A DNA stretch of 64,000 nt, taken from positions 1,178,001 to 1,242,000 of the forward strand of contig NZ_PYFT01000001.1 of assembly GCF_003023845.1 (NCBI RefSeq), read 5' to 3'. This DNA is from Adhaeribacter arboris. Lineage in GTDB: Bacteria > Bacteroidota > Bacteroidia > Cytophagales > Hymenobacteraceae. A program made the position numbers and the translations under genes. The notes beneath the pieces are model-generated. The model did no database searches, was not told where the DNA came from, and was given only the letters and a program-made list of their open reading frames with translations. Below are positions 28,512 through 37,215 of this stretch, piece after piece; position 1 is the stretch's first letter; each line of letters starts with the position of its first letter.

Positions 28512-28731
28512 TTTTTATGTCATTTGCCAGTTCACTTGGGTCATAGTCAAAAATAGAAACGTTATACCGGCTTAAAAGCTCCATAAAGGTTCTTTTGCTA
28601 TAGCCAGCTAGCTCAGCTGCCTGGCCTAATGTAAGTTTGCCTTGCTCATAAAGTTTGGTTGCTAGCAACATGGTTGCTTCCCGATCATCCAGGTCTAAAT
28701 TATCGGGTATGTTTAGTACGAGAGTCTTCAT
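28483..28731 (-). CDS. UPF0175-family antitoxin
   Basis: An 82-aa UPF0175 protein. It has the segment LYEQGKLTLGQAAELAGYSK followed by RTFMELLSRYNV, which is a helix-turn-helix that would bind its own promoter. It is the first gene of the pair and overlaps the PIN gene by 29 bp (translational coupling). The module lies just upstream of the AddB-like gene on the same strand, in the accessory segment between addB and addA. Confidence 0.87.
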   Translation of the reverse strand: MKTLVLNIPDNLDLDDREATMLLATKLYEQGKLTLGQAAELAGYSKRTFMELLSRYNVSIFDYDPSELANDIKNAGNYHIRH

Positions 28732-28996
28732 TGCTTAAATATACTTAATATTGTCGGAAATGGTCAAAATTGCTGCATTCTAAAATTATCTGGCTACAAT
28801 TAAAACATCCATTGAAAATACTAGTGGCGACCAAATGGCTTTGGTTGCAAGCAGAAGTAGGTTGTCCATCTTAACCAAATTCCAAATACAGATGTCCGTT
28901 TTCTAACTTTAACTTAACTTTACGGAGTACTTAAATAAGCTTCAGATTTTTCCTCCTCTACTTTTTAAATTATTATCGAAAAATTTACCAGATGCG

Positions 28997-30037
28997 ATGT
29001 TAGACCTTGCACCCATTACCCGAATTTTAAGAGCGAAAGCGAGTTCTCAGCTTTTAGTAGCCGCCACACATTACTTACCGGTTTTTGAAGAATTAAGTCA
29101 AGGCGCATTGCCCCTACCGGAATTGCAGGAGCGGTTACAATTAAAACCTCGGCCCGCCATGGTTTTGTTTTCGGCTTTATGTGCCATGGGTTTGTTGGAA
29201 TATGATGCCGCAGGTAAACTAAAACTGAGCGAAACCGGAAAATATTTAACCGCTGCTAACGCCACCAATCTGCTGGGCTATGCGGGTTTAGAAAAAGATG
29301 ATCCGGGGGTGATAAAAATGGCGGAATGGTTGCAAAATGACGGACCTGTAAATACCAGTCAAGGGTTTTCGTATGTAAAAGATGAAGACGCGCCTTCGCC
29401 GATGGATGAAGCCGAAACCGCCCGCTTTTTTACCATGGCACTGGCGGGTAGAGCTAAGTTTCTTTCGCCCCTGGTAGCGGATAAAATTACCAAACACCCC
29501 GGGCTGTTACTGGATGTGGCCGGCGGGACGGGTTTCTATACTTACGAATGGTTGCTAGCTAACCCTACCTCCCAGGCCATTGTTTTCGACCGGCCCGAAG
29601 TGCTGAAAGTAGCAGCGGAACTATTCGAAGAATTCTGCCAAGACCATCCGGCGGAGGCCACTTCTTTAAAAAACCGGTTAACCTTTATGCCCGGCGATAT
29701 GCTGACCGATAGACTTCCGGAAGCAGATGTTTTGCTGGCGGCCAGTCTGTTTCATGACTGGCCCGTAGAAACCTGCGAAAAGCTGGCGGTGAAATTTGCC
29801 AATGCTCTAAAACCGGGCGGCTCCTTGTGGGTGCATGATGCTTTTTTGAATGATACCCTGGATGGACCTTTGGCCGTGACGGATTATTCGGCGATGCTTT
29901 TTTTAGGAACCAAAGGCCGTTGTTACAGCAGAAAAGAATACCGCGGCTGGTTTACGAAAGCCGGCTTAGTACCAACAGCGGAAGAAATTCCTACTCTCAT
30001 GGATTACGGCTTGATTGCGACCATCAAGCCCAAGTGA
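28997..30037 (+). CDS. SAM-dependent O-methyltransferase-like protein
   Basis: A 346-aa class I methyltransferase of the plant/bacterial O-methyltransferase type (acetylserotonin/caffeate OMT-like). The N-terminus is a winged-helix dimerisation domain (ELQERLQLKPRPAMVLFSAL). The SAM motif is LLLDVAGGTGFYTYEW, followed by IVFDRPEVL and MPGDML. A catalytic-base-type histidine is in LFHDWPVETC. The likely role is O-methylation of a small phenolic or polyketide-type molecule; no biosynthetic neighbours are seen. It stands alone within the accessory segment. Confidence 0.87.
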   Translation: MLDLAPITRILRAKASSQLLVAATHYLPVFEELSQGALPLPELQERLQLKPRPAMVLFSALCAMGLLEYDAAGKLKLSETGKYLTAANATNLLGYAGLEKDDPGVIKMAEWLQNDGPVNTSQGFSYVKDEDAPSPMDEAETARFFTMALAGRAKFLSPLVADKITKHPGLLLDVAGGTGFYTYEWLLANPTSQAIVFDRPEVLKVAAELFEEFCQDHPAEATSLKNRLTFMPGDMLTDRLPEADVLLAASLFHDWPVETCEKLAVKFANALKPGGSLWVHDAFLNDTLDGPLAVTDYSAMLFLGTKGRCYSRKEYRGWFTKAGLVPTAEEIPTLMDYGLIATIKPK

Positions 30038-30150
30038 GATTGTTAGGATTTAAAAATAGGAAAGAAAATGCGCTAATTGTATTTTCGGAGCCAAGTATAA
30101 TTTCTGACAGTACCTCCGCAATTACTAAATTCTGATAAAAATATAAATTA

Positions 30151-31026
30151 ATGAGCATAAATGTTTTCTTAAGTCACACCTCAGTTGATAAGCCATTTGT
30201 TCGGAAATTAGCTAAAGATTTAGAAAATCATGGAATCAATTACTGGTTAGATGAACGAGATATAAAGATAGGTCAATCACTAATTGATAAAATCAGACAA
30301 GGACTGGATGAGGTAAACTACGTAGCTGTGATTCTCTCACCAGCTTCAATTTCTTCTTCTTGGGTGCAACGAGAAATTGATGTAGCAATGAACCAGGAGA
30401 TAAAAGGTAAAACAGTTAGGGTGCTGCCGATAATGTACCAGCAGTGTGAGCTTCCAGGCTTTCTACTCGGGAAATTATACGTTGACTTCACAGAAGAATC
30501 TAAGTATCCGGATGCATTTAAGAAACTAGTAGAAAGTATGGGCATCGTTTTTAACAAAAAAGTACTTGAGTCTACTTTTAATAGTTCAACTTTATGGAAT
30601 GCAATTGATCGTGCAGTTAGCTTTAATTTTCGAATCCTATCGCACCCGTTTCATCGACCATTTCAGTATATTGGTATGAACGTTTCCAACGCGGCTAAGG
30701 CAGTTGATCATATCCCCAACGAAGTTGGAAATATCATAGTAGATAATGAAGACTGCCACATGCTTTTGGAAGCTGAAGGAAACTTTATAAGCTACGTAGA
30801 AGTGGAATTTAAAAAAACAGCTCCTTGTCAATCAAACCAAGAGTTTGATTCGGAGCCTTTACTTGGTGCATTAAGCATAAATCCTGTCGAGTTAGATTTA
30901 GTTAGAAAGCAACCCCATTGTCACACCTACTATGATCATCGCAAGAAGCTTAAAGTAAATGTTCTTTGTACATATGAAGGAGGACCACTCTCAGTTAGCT
31001 TTAGTACGAAATATTATGGTATGTAG
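30151..31026 (+). CDS. TIR-domain protein with unknown C-terminal domain
   Basis: A 291-aa protein. Residues 1-130 are a TIR domain: INVFLSHTSVDKPFVRKLAKDL, then GINYWLDERDIKIGQSL, then a catalytic-type glutamate E75 in SSSWVQREIDVAM. These residues fit TIR NAD-cleaving or signalling enzymes. Residues 135-291 are a separate alpha/beta domain with Cys and His (CHMLLEAEG, QPHCHTYYDHRKK) that I do not recognise; it may sense a trigger. There is no membrane segment. The gene is more AT-rich than its neighbours and sits in the segment between the AddB-like and AddA-like genes. A defence function is inferred, not shown. Confidence 0.85.
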   Translation: MSINVFLSHTSVDKPFVRKLAKDLENHGINYWLDERDIKIGQSLIDKIRQGLDEVNYVAVILSPASISSSWVQREIDVAMNQEIKGKTVRVLPIMYQQCELPGFLLGKLYVDFTEESKYPDAFKKLVESMGIVFNKKVLESTFNSSTLWNAIDRAVSFNFRILSHPFHRPFQYIGMNVSNAAKAVDHIPNEVGNIIVDNEDCHMLLEAEGNFISYVEVEFKKTAPCQSNQEFDSEPLLGALSINPVELDLVRKQPHCHTYYDHRKKLKVNVLCTYEGGPLSVSFSTKYYGM

Positions 31027-31288
31027 AAAAGGTACTAAATAAGGAAATTGGCTTTAAAAAATGCATAAAGAATATTTTTTAAACTTAAATTTCAAATATA
31101 CAATATGTAAATTTATTAGTAAATTCTAAAATTACTTTCTAGATTTAGAGTAAGTTTAAATTGTAATGTTTATTTTGTTTACGTTATAATTTTTAAATAA
31201 TGAACTGTAGGGAAAGAGATTATTATAATGATTATTATTTATATCGCTGAGCTTTGTATTCAATATTAATATTTAAAATTAAAGCTTC

Positions 31289-31897
31289 TTATTTTAATTT
31301 TGATCTTAGTTGTTCTTGAATTGAAGAAATTAGATCCATAGAACGAACAAGATCTTTATATATATCTTCGCCATCCTTTTTAAGCTTTTCAATTCTAATT
31401 GTTTTTTTATTACCATAATTAATTCCACTATATAATTTTTCCAATTCGGTAATATAAATTACTCTATTATTACCAGCTACATCTTTAACTTGTCGTATAA
31501 TTTGAGAAACATCATTTGATAACTGATCGTTTAGGAGTGGTCTTAAACTCTCTAATCTATCGGTTAATCGTATTAACTTTTGTTTTAGATTGTAAACTGA
31601 TCTAAAAACTTGAATGCTATCCTTCTTATCTTTAGGTTTATAGTTGATTGCTTCCAAATACTCCATTATTTCCTTTCTAACTGTTAAGTAGCTATCAAGA
31701 TCTTGCTTAAAATAACCTAATTGCCTATCCAGATTTTCAATCTTTTCTCTTTGAAAGAATACATTGATCTGATTATTTAGATCTGTTATTAATTTGAGTA
31801 TATCCGTAGACAACGATTGTGGTTCTTGTTGAGAAAAACCTTTAGTGATAGAAAAAAAGATCAATAGTAAGCTAAGAATTACTTTTCGGAGGTACAT
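31289..31897 (-). CDS. Unknown secreted helical protein
   Basis: A 202-aa protein with a clear signal peptide (VILSLLLIFFSITKGFSQ) and no lipobox cysteine. The mature part is almost wholly alpha-helical by pattern, with heptad-like stretches (KIENLDRQLGYFKQDLDSYL; VYNLKQKLIRLTDRLESLRP). That suggests an extended coiled-coil protein in the periplasm. It overlaps the preceding small membrane-protein gene by 26 bp, so the two are probably translated together. The region is strikingly AT-rich. I recognise no family. Confidence 0.7.
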   Translation of the reverse strand: MYLRKVILSLLLIFFSITKGFSQQEPQSLSTDILKLITDLNNQINVFFQREKIENLDRQLGYFKQDLDSYLTVRKEIMEYLEAINYKPKDKKDSIQVFRSVYNLKQKLIRLTDRLESLRPLLNDQLSNDVSQIIRQVKDVAGNNRVIYITELEKLYSGINYGNKKTIRIEKLKKDGEDIYKDLVRSMDLISSIQEQLRSKLK

Positions 31898-32093
31898 CTT
31901 TTTTTGTTTTATAATTTTGAATAATCAAAAACAATGAAATTATAAATAGTATAATAGGTAATAATAATTTATAAATATCTAATTGATTGATAGGTCTTCC
32001 ATCTAACAATTCTAATATTATATCAAAACGGTAATAAATGATAACGACATCAACCAAAAGAAAAATCAATCCTATTAATAGCTTGAAAGACAT
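31872..32093 (-). CDS. Unknown two-helix membrane protein
   Basis: A 73-aa protein with two hydrophobic helices (LLIGLIFLLVDVVIIYY and LLLPIILFIISLFLIIQ) joined by a short polar loop (DGRPINQLDIYK) and ending in a lysine-rich tail. It overlaps the start of the secreted helical protein by 26 bp, which supports a real two-gene unit. Function unknown. It lies opposite the TIR gene in the AT-rich part of the addA/addB gap. Confidence 0.6.
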   Translation of the reverse strand: MSFKLLIGLIFLLVDVVIIYYRFDIILELLDGRPINQLDIYKLLLPIILFIISLFLIIQNYKTKKDVPPKSNS

Positions 32094-32334
32094 GAATTGT
32101 AACTTATAAAAGTGAATTATGTAGAGATTATATTAATTACAATATATATATATTTAAAAACGTATATAAATAAACATCAGTATACTTATATATAAAATAT
32201 TTATTTAATATAATCCTAATTATAAATACTATTCTTGTTAATTTAAATTAGGCTAGAACATATAGATTGACAAAAAAAATCTACTTATATGTTTATAAAA
32301 GTTATTAACTAAATAGATATATTCAAATAATAAT

Positions 32335-32377
32335 TAAATAAAAATAATTAACTACTAATGTTAATTATTTTTATTTA
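32335..32377. other. Long AT-rich perfect hairpin
   Basis: An 18-bp arm (32335-32352, ending ataattaac) pairs perfectly with 32360-32377 (starting gttaattat), leaving a 7-nt loop. It has no GC core and no neighbouring gene end, so it is not an ordinary terminator. Confidence 0.7.
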
Positions 32378-32407
32378 GATTCTAAATTAAAGGCTCCACC
32401 TAAATTG

Positions 32408-32424
32408 TCCAGACAATGTCTGGA
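32408..32424. promoter_or_regulatory. TCCAGACA-A-TGTCTGGA palindrome, possible operator
   Basis: A 17-bp palindrome with 8-bp arms around one central base. It is the size of a dimeric HTH binding site. It lies between the addA 3' end and the unknown minus-strand pair (about 315 bp upstream of the latter). No other copy was noticed in the window. Confidence 0.4.
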
Positions 32425-32715
32425 TTTTAGAAACTTAAGATAATACTGCCTGATCATATATAAATTTTATTTGCAAAACCTTTGCCAAAATCTAAAGTAA
32501 GATCTTTTGATAATCCGTTTCAAAGTTCAAAATCGTATTTCTCTTTCACTTTACCTACTTAATTAACGTTCACAGCTTGCTGGTCAATTCACTAATAGGT
32601 TTGTACCAAAATAGTAGTTATAGCTCATCTTGCTTGTTTCCGCCCGGTTTTAAGCAGTTCCCCGAATTGGTAAATCAGTTCGTTATAAGGTTTCAATTTG
32701 CTCATTATTTAATAT

Positions 32716-35700
32716 TTAAACACCTGCTTTTATCTCATCCACATAAACCCACTTCCGCACTTCCTCTACATCAAAATAATACAGCACGCATTCAATCTCG
32801 GTGTATAACAATTCTTTAAAAAGGCTGCTATAGAAGTTCAGGTTGTCGGCGTGTTCTTGGGTGAAGGGGGGAGCTTTGAAATCTAGGAGCACTACTTTGG
32901 TGCCGTCGAAAACAATGCGGTCTGGTTTGTAGCGGGTGGCCCGCACGTTTAAAATTTCTTTTTCTTTTTCGATCAGAATGTCTTTACTGAAATAACGCTT
33001 GATCTCGGGATGGTTGATGATCTTTTTTAAAGTTTCGCGCAGTTCCGGGGTTTCTTTGCTGCTGAAAATGCCTTCGTTTACCAGTTGCTTCAATACAAAG
33101 TTTAAATCGTCGGCGGTGGTGATGCGAGAGAGGGCGTAATGCAATTTGCGGTTTAGGCGGCGGTATTCCTGTTGGGTTTCAAAATCGAACACGTTGTTGG
33201 CGTGTTGTTTTAGTTTCAGGCGTTGTGTCCAGTTAAAAGAACGGAATAAGTCCAGGTGAAAAACCTGCGCCGTTACCGGCGTGCTGGAATTTTGCGTGGC
33301 CGTACCTTGCGCTAACTGGTAACACAACTGGTCTTCCTGCCATAATTGCTGGTGCTGCAAGTATTGGTACAATAAATAGTTGCTATTTTTCTGGTTGCCT
33401 CCCTGGTTGAAATCTTTTTTCTGGGCAATTAAGTACAAGCGGTCCTGGGGGCGGGTAAAGCCCACGTAGAGCATGTTCAGGTTTTCGATAAAGGTTTTTT
33501 CCAGTTCCATCTGGTACTGGGGTTGCAAAGGCGTTTCTTCCAGGCGCTTGCTCATGGTTACCACGGCCGCCGGCAAATCATGGAAAACAGGTAAGTCGGC
33601 GGGCAAACGGCTCCACAGCAAAGCACTGCGCTGCGGCTCCACCGACCAATCGGCAAACGGAATAATGACTACCGGGTACGCCAATCCTTTGGCCTTGTGA
33701 ATGCTGGTAATGGTAATGGCGTTGCGATTTTTGGGCGAGTTAATGCTGAGTTTTTCCTTGTGGGTTTCCCAGTATTCCAGAAAATTGTTCAGGTTATTGC
33801 TTTGGTTTAAACTGTACTCCAGAACCACATCCAGGAACCGGAACAAGTACTCGCACTCGTTGTTTTTACCTAGCAACCCAAATACCCGGATAATTTTTTC
33901 GGTGAGTTCGTAGATCGATAAATTACCTGTTTCTTTTTCTTCGAGGTCGTAGCCGGCTGTGCGGAGTTCATCGAAGAAAGCGGTATTATCGGCGCAATTA
34001 GCAATCGTGGCAATCGTCTGGGTGACGGTATTGTCGGGTTGCACGTTCAGAACCACTTTACAGAACAAATACATGGCTTCAGCGCGGGCCAGGGTATCAT
34101 CGGGGCGGTTAAAAATCCGGAACAAGGCCACCACCAGGTTTACTACTTCGGCAAACTGTAGCGAGAGTGAGTCTTGCGAAATAATAGCAAACTTTTTTTC
34201 TTTCAGGAAACCCGCCACTAAACGGCTGTTGCGGTTGGTACGGCTCAGCACGGCAATGTCTTTCCACTCGTAGCCTTCCGCTAGGGCATGCCGGATAAGT
34301 TGCAAAACAATTTGCAAGGTGCTTTCCTGGTAGGTTAATATTTCAGGCTTTTCGTAGCCTTCGTACAAAACTTCGGTGCGTTCGCAGGAATTTAAATCGT
34401 ACTGGTAGTTGGCATCTTCGTTGTGGGTGAAAATTACCTGTATGTGTCCGCCAGTACGGGTGCTGCTTTCGGGCGTGGCTTGTTTAAAGTTTTCGTCGTA
34501 AATGCTTTGCAACATCGGGTAGGCCGGGTTGCTTTCACTCACAAATTTAAAAAAATCGTTGTTGAAACTGATAATTTCGGTGGCGCTCCGGTAATTGGTG
34601 TTCAGGTCGGCGGGTGTTAAACTTAAATCCAGGGTATCGTAGCGAACTTCCAGCAAATCTTCGTTTTTGCGGTTCTGGTACAAGGCCGGTGTGTTGCGTT
34701 TGTACAAATGCAGAATCTGGTCCATGTCGCCGCCGCGCCACCGGTAAATGGCTTGCTTGGCATCGCCCACGGCCATGTTAAAATATCCCGATGCCAGCGA
34801 GTTTTCAATTAAAGGCAGCAAGTTATTCCATTGCAGCGCAGACGTATCCTGAAACTCATCGATCAGAATGTGGTTGTATTTTTCGCCGAGCCGTTCGTAA
34901 ATAAAAGGCACTGGTTCGTTCAACACAATATCGGTAATGCGTTTATTAAATTCCGAAATATGCACCAGGTTGGTATCGCGTTTAATATCCTGAATGCATT
35001 TTTCCAGCTCATTCAACACCGACACCTGGTACAAGTGCTTGATGATTTCGGTGATTAGAATATAGTTTGCGCTTTGCTGCGTCCGGATAGTTTCGATCGT
35101 TTGGAAGTAATCTACGATCTGGCTTTTAATACCATTCAATCGCGCTTCCACATCTTTCGGCACTTTGGCGCCGCACCATTTATCGTTGTTAATAGTTTGT
35201 TCGACGTAAGTATTAGGTTTCTGAAATTCGAAATTTTTTAAATATTTATTAAAGAACCCGTAAATGCCTTTTTCTTTATAATGTAAAAAGCTAGGTTCAA
35301 TCTGGTGTGCGCTTAATAAATCAATGGCCGCCTGCGCCGCTTCCACCACGGCTTCTTCAATTTGTTTTTTATACCGGTACAAATCCTGCCGGATTTTTTT
35401 AAAATCCTGAAGTGTTAGCTTCTGTAATTCCGACACCGCTTCGTACACCTGCTCGTTGAGTAAATTATTGGCAAAACTGGCGAGTTCGTCGGGCAAACTG
35501 TTCCAGCTCCGGCCTTCGTCGGCTTTTTCTAGGGCGTATTGTTCCAGGGTTTGGGCCAGCAAGCTGTTATCCGGCGCATTGTTTACCTTATCCAGCAACA
35601 TCGATACGGCCGTGTTGAGCAGGGTAGTGGTGTCCAGGTCTACTTCAAAATTGTAAGGAATATTGAGTTCGCGGGTAAAAGCCGTTACCACTTTGTTCAC

Positions 35701-36084
35701 GAACGCATCAATGGTACTCACCGCAAACTCCGAGTAATTGTACAATATCTGCTCGAACGTCCGCTCCGCCCGCGCCCGGATAATTTCCCGATCCGTTTCG
35801 GGTTGGTTGTATTCTGTTTGAATTTCAAAAGTAATCAGATTCAGCAACTCTTCGCTGCGGGCCTGCGCACGAGCATCCGCTTGTATTTCATTAAACTGCC
35901 GCAGAGCTCCTAAAATCCGTTCTTTCATTTCGTTGGCGGCATCGTTGGTAAACGTTATCGCCAAAATGGAACGATAATAACCCGGGTTCTCGCTTTGCAA
36001 AGCCAGTTTCAGGTATTCTTTGGTTAAGTGGTAAGTTTTGCCGGAACCGGCGGACGAAGAGTATATTTTAAATTGCTGCGGCAC
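32716..36084 (-). CDS. addA: AddA-like UvrD/REP helicase-nuclease
   Basis: A 1122-aa superfamily 1A helicase with a C-terminal nuclease, like AddA/RecB. It has Walker A IYSSSAGSGKTYHL at the N-terminus, Walker B in ILIDEFQDTSALQW, motif V ITITSIHKAKGLAYPVV, and a PD-(D/E)XK core in YKPDRIVFDGTKVVLLDFKAP near the end. In AddAB this subunit unwinds and cuts broken DNA ends. The AddB-like protein is its likely partner, although the genes are separated by a 4.8 kb accessory segment. The upstream leader holds a potential hairpin (gttccgttgccg with cggttagcggaac). Confidence 0.9.
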   Translation of the reverse strand: MPQQFKIYSSSAGSGKTYHLTKEYLKLALQSENPGYYRSILAITFTNDAANEMKERILGALRQFNEIQADARAQARSEELLNLITFEIQTEYNQPETDREIIRARAERTFEQILYNYSEFAVSTIDAFVNKVVTAFTRELNIPYNFEVDLDTTTLLNTAVSMLLDKVNNAPDNSLLAQTLEQYALEKADEGRSWNSLPDELASFANNLLNEQVYEAVSELQKLTLQDFKKIRQDLYRYKKQIEEAVVEAAQAAIDLLSAHQIEPSFLHYKEKGIYGFFNKYLKNFEFQKPNTYVEQTINNDKWCGAKVPKDVEARLNGIKSQIVDYFQTIETIRTQQSANYILITEIIKHLYQVSVLNELEKCIQDIKRDTNLVHISEFNKRITDIVLNEPVPFIYERLGEKYNHILIDEFQDTSALQWNNLLPLIENSLASGYFNMAVGDAKQAIYRWRGGDMDQILHLYKRNTPALYQNRKNEDLLEVRYDTLDLSLTPADLNTNYRSATEIISFNNDFFKFVSESNPAYPMLQSIYDENFKQATPESSTRTGGHIQVIFTHNEDANYQYDLNSCERTEVLYEGYEKPEILTYQESTLQIVLQLIRHALAEGYEWKDIAVLSRTNRNSRLVAGFLKEKKFAIISQDSLSLQFAEVVNLVVALFRIFNRPDDTLARAEAMYLFCKVVLNVQPDNTVTQTIATIANCADNTAFFDELRTAGYDLEEKETGNLSIYELTEKIIRVFGLLGKNNECEYLFRFLDVVLEYSLNQSNNLNNFLEYWETHKEKLSINSPKNRNAITITSIHKAKGLAYPVVIIPFADWSVEPQRSALLWSRLPADLPVFHDLPAAVVTMSKRLEETPLQPQYQMELEKTFIENLNMLYVGFTRPQDRLYLIAQKKDFNQGGNQKNSNYLLYQYLQHQQLWQEDQLCYQLAQGTATQNSSTPVTAQVFHLDLFRSFNWTQRLKLKQHANNVFDFETQQEYRRLNRKLHYALSRITTADDLNFVLKQLVNEGIFSSKETPELRETLKKIINHPEIKRYFSKDILIEKEKEILNVRATRYKPDRIVFDGTKVVLLDFKAPPFTQEHADNLNFYSSLFKELLYTEIECVLYYFDVEEVRKWVYVDEIKAGV

Positions 36085-36274
36085 TTTTTAGTTATTGGTT
36101 GCTGGTTGTTCGTTGCTGGCGGTTCCGTTGCCGATTTAATGCGCCATGCGGTTAGCGGAACGGAGTTGTTTTTTAAAATTACAGCTTAGCGGGCGGATAA
36201 GCAAAGATGTAGGAAGAAGGATTTTGTACTTCTATCATCTTGAAATGTTTAGCCTAGATGTAAGTTGATGTTAT

Positions 36275-36461
36275 TCTTTGGAGCCGGTTCCCGTCTCCAT
36301 GCTCTAGTGCTATCTAGGTTGAACAGTAACCCGGTTGCCTCCTGGCCGGCGGGCCTCGTTTGGCTCTTCCGGGCGGGTCTAAGCTTCTTTTCCTCCTATC
36401 GTCGGAATACTGCTGCGCAGTACCAGAACCTTAGAAGGCCCTCCACAGCCAAACTGGTGTT
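36275..36461 (+). repeat. GC-rich dispersed repeat, copy A
   Basis: A 187-bp GC-rich block in an AT-rich gap. It matches copy B (60767-60954) in inverted orientation over its full length. Identical blocks include ggttcccgtctccatg, ccggcgggcctcgttt, gctcttccgggc, tctaagcttc and agccaaactg. It can form an outer hairpin tctaagcttct/agaaccttaga (36378-36388 with 36425-36435, one mismatch) around an inner hairpin actgc/gcagt (36409-36413 with 36417-36421). Confidence 0.88.
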
Positions 36462-36752
36462 AATTGCTAGTAACTTCTGCTTTTCTTTTTGCTAGCAAAT
36501 TGTTTTTTACTGTTTACAGGAGTGGAATTTAGAAAAATCTAAAAAATAACCTTGCAATAGGAGTGAGCTACTATTAATAATGTGTAGCAGCTTCGTAGTT
36601 AAATAAGTTTCTCCGGAATGACATCGTAAATTGTTTTTTTTGATTTAAAAATTTGCCTGCCAGCTATGCAACAAGTAGCCATAGCCAGGTGCAGAAAATG
36701 ACGCTAAACTGTTCGAGCGGTCAGCGAGTTTTTAGCGTCTTGCGTTTTTTTG

Positions 36753-36778
36753 GTTCTTTTTGTCAAGACAAAAAGAAC
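36753..36778. repeat. Palindromic element gttctttttgtc-aa-gacaaaaagaac
   Basis: Two 12-bp arms (36753-36764 and 36767-36778) are perfect reverse complements around a 2-nt centre. Similar TTCTTTTTGTC palindromes are, as I recall, widespread in Cytophagales intergenic DNA, so it may be a genome-wide repeat. A T-run precedes it, so it might also terminate a transcript. Confidence 0.7.
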
Positions 36779-37033
36779 AAAGACCTCAGCCATGAAACAA
36801 CTCACTTTATAATAAAAGCTAATGCAGCAACTATGCGAACGAAAATTTTTAAATTTTCTACCTTGATCTGATTCAAAAGTCACGGAAGTAAATTCGCGCC
36901 ATTATAAAAATTGAGGAAAGTAATCAGGAATAAATCTCCAGAAGATAGAAGAGTGGAATGAATTAAAACGTTGGGAGGCTTGTTATATTATCATTAAGCA
37001 AAGGAGGTTAGTGTAAAATGTAAATAAAAAGCC

Positions 37034-37041
37034 TACCTTTG
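37034..37041 (+). promoter_or_regulatory. Putative -7 element and long leader of the DEAD-box helicase gene
   Basis: TACCTTTG at 37034-37041 matches the Bacteroidota -7 consensus TAnnTTTG. The -33 position is only weakly matched (TTAG, 37008-37011, 22-bp spacing). If used, it gives a 5' leader of about 170 nt, as is common for cold-inducible RNA helicases that are regulated through their leaders. Confidence 0.4.
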
Positions 37042-37215
37042 CCTCGGAATTTTGGAATCAGCGTACGGATTTATCTTCATTTAAATTTTTTGTCGCTCGA
37101 TTTGTTGCATTAAAACCCGTCTCATTTTTGCCTTCATAAATGATAAATACCGGTTCCAATGCAAGCCTGCTGATGCCAGATTGCGTAAAACCATTTTTTA
37201 TAAAAAATTTAATTC

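Larger units (their letters stand above)
32094..32715. other. AT-rich non-coding stretch downstream of addA
   Basis: About 620 bp, very AT-rich, with no credible gene. It contains a long AT hairpin (32335-32377), a TCCAGACA-A-TGTCTGGA palindrome (32408-32424), and possible promoter DNA for the minus-strand small genes. The composition differs sharply from both flanks. Confidence 0.6.
36085..37215. other. Long intergenic region between addA and the DEAD-box helicase gene
   Basis: About 1.1 kb between divergent genes, with no credible protein gene. It contains a GC-rich dispersed repeat (36275-36461), a dyad gttctttttgtc/gacaaaaagaac (36753-36778), and the promoter and leader of the DEAD-box gene. 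Short open frames here fall inside the repeat or lack coding features. Confidence 0.6.

Noticed and set aside
28732-28765. TTTG-N21-TATATTTA as promoter of the toxin-antitoxin pair
   Set aside because: The box lies only four bases from the start codon, so the transcript would begin inside the coding sequence.
36265-36495. A 76-residue frame in the dispersed repeat copy A
   Set aside because: It lies in a structured non-coding repeat, and the reading frame is not kept in copy B.
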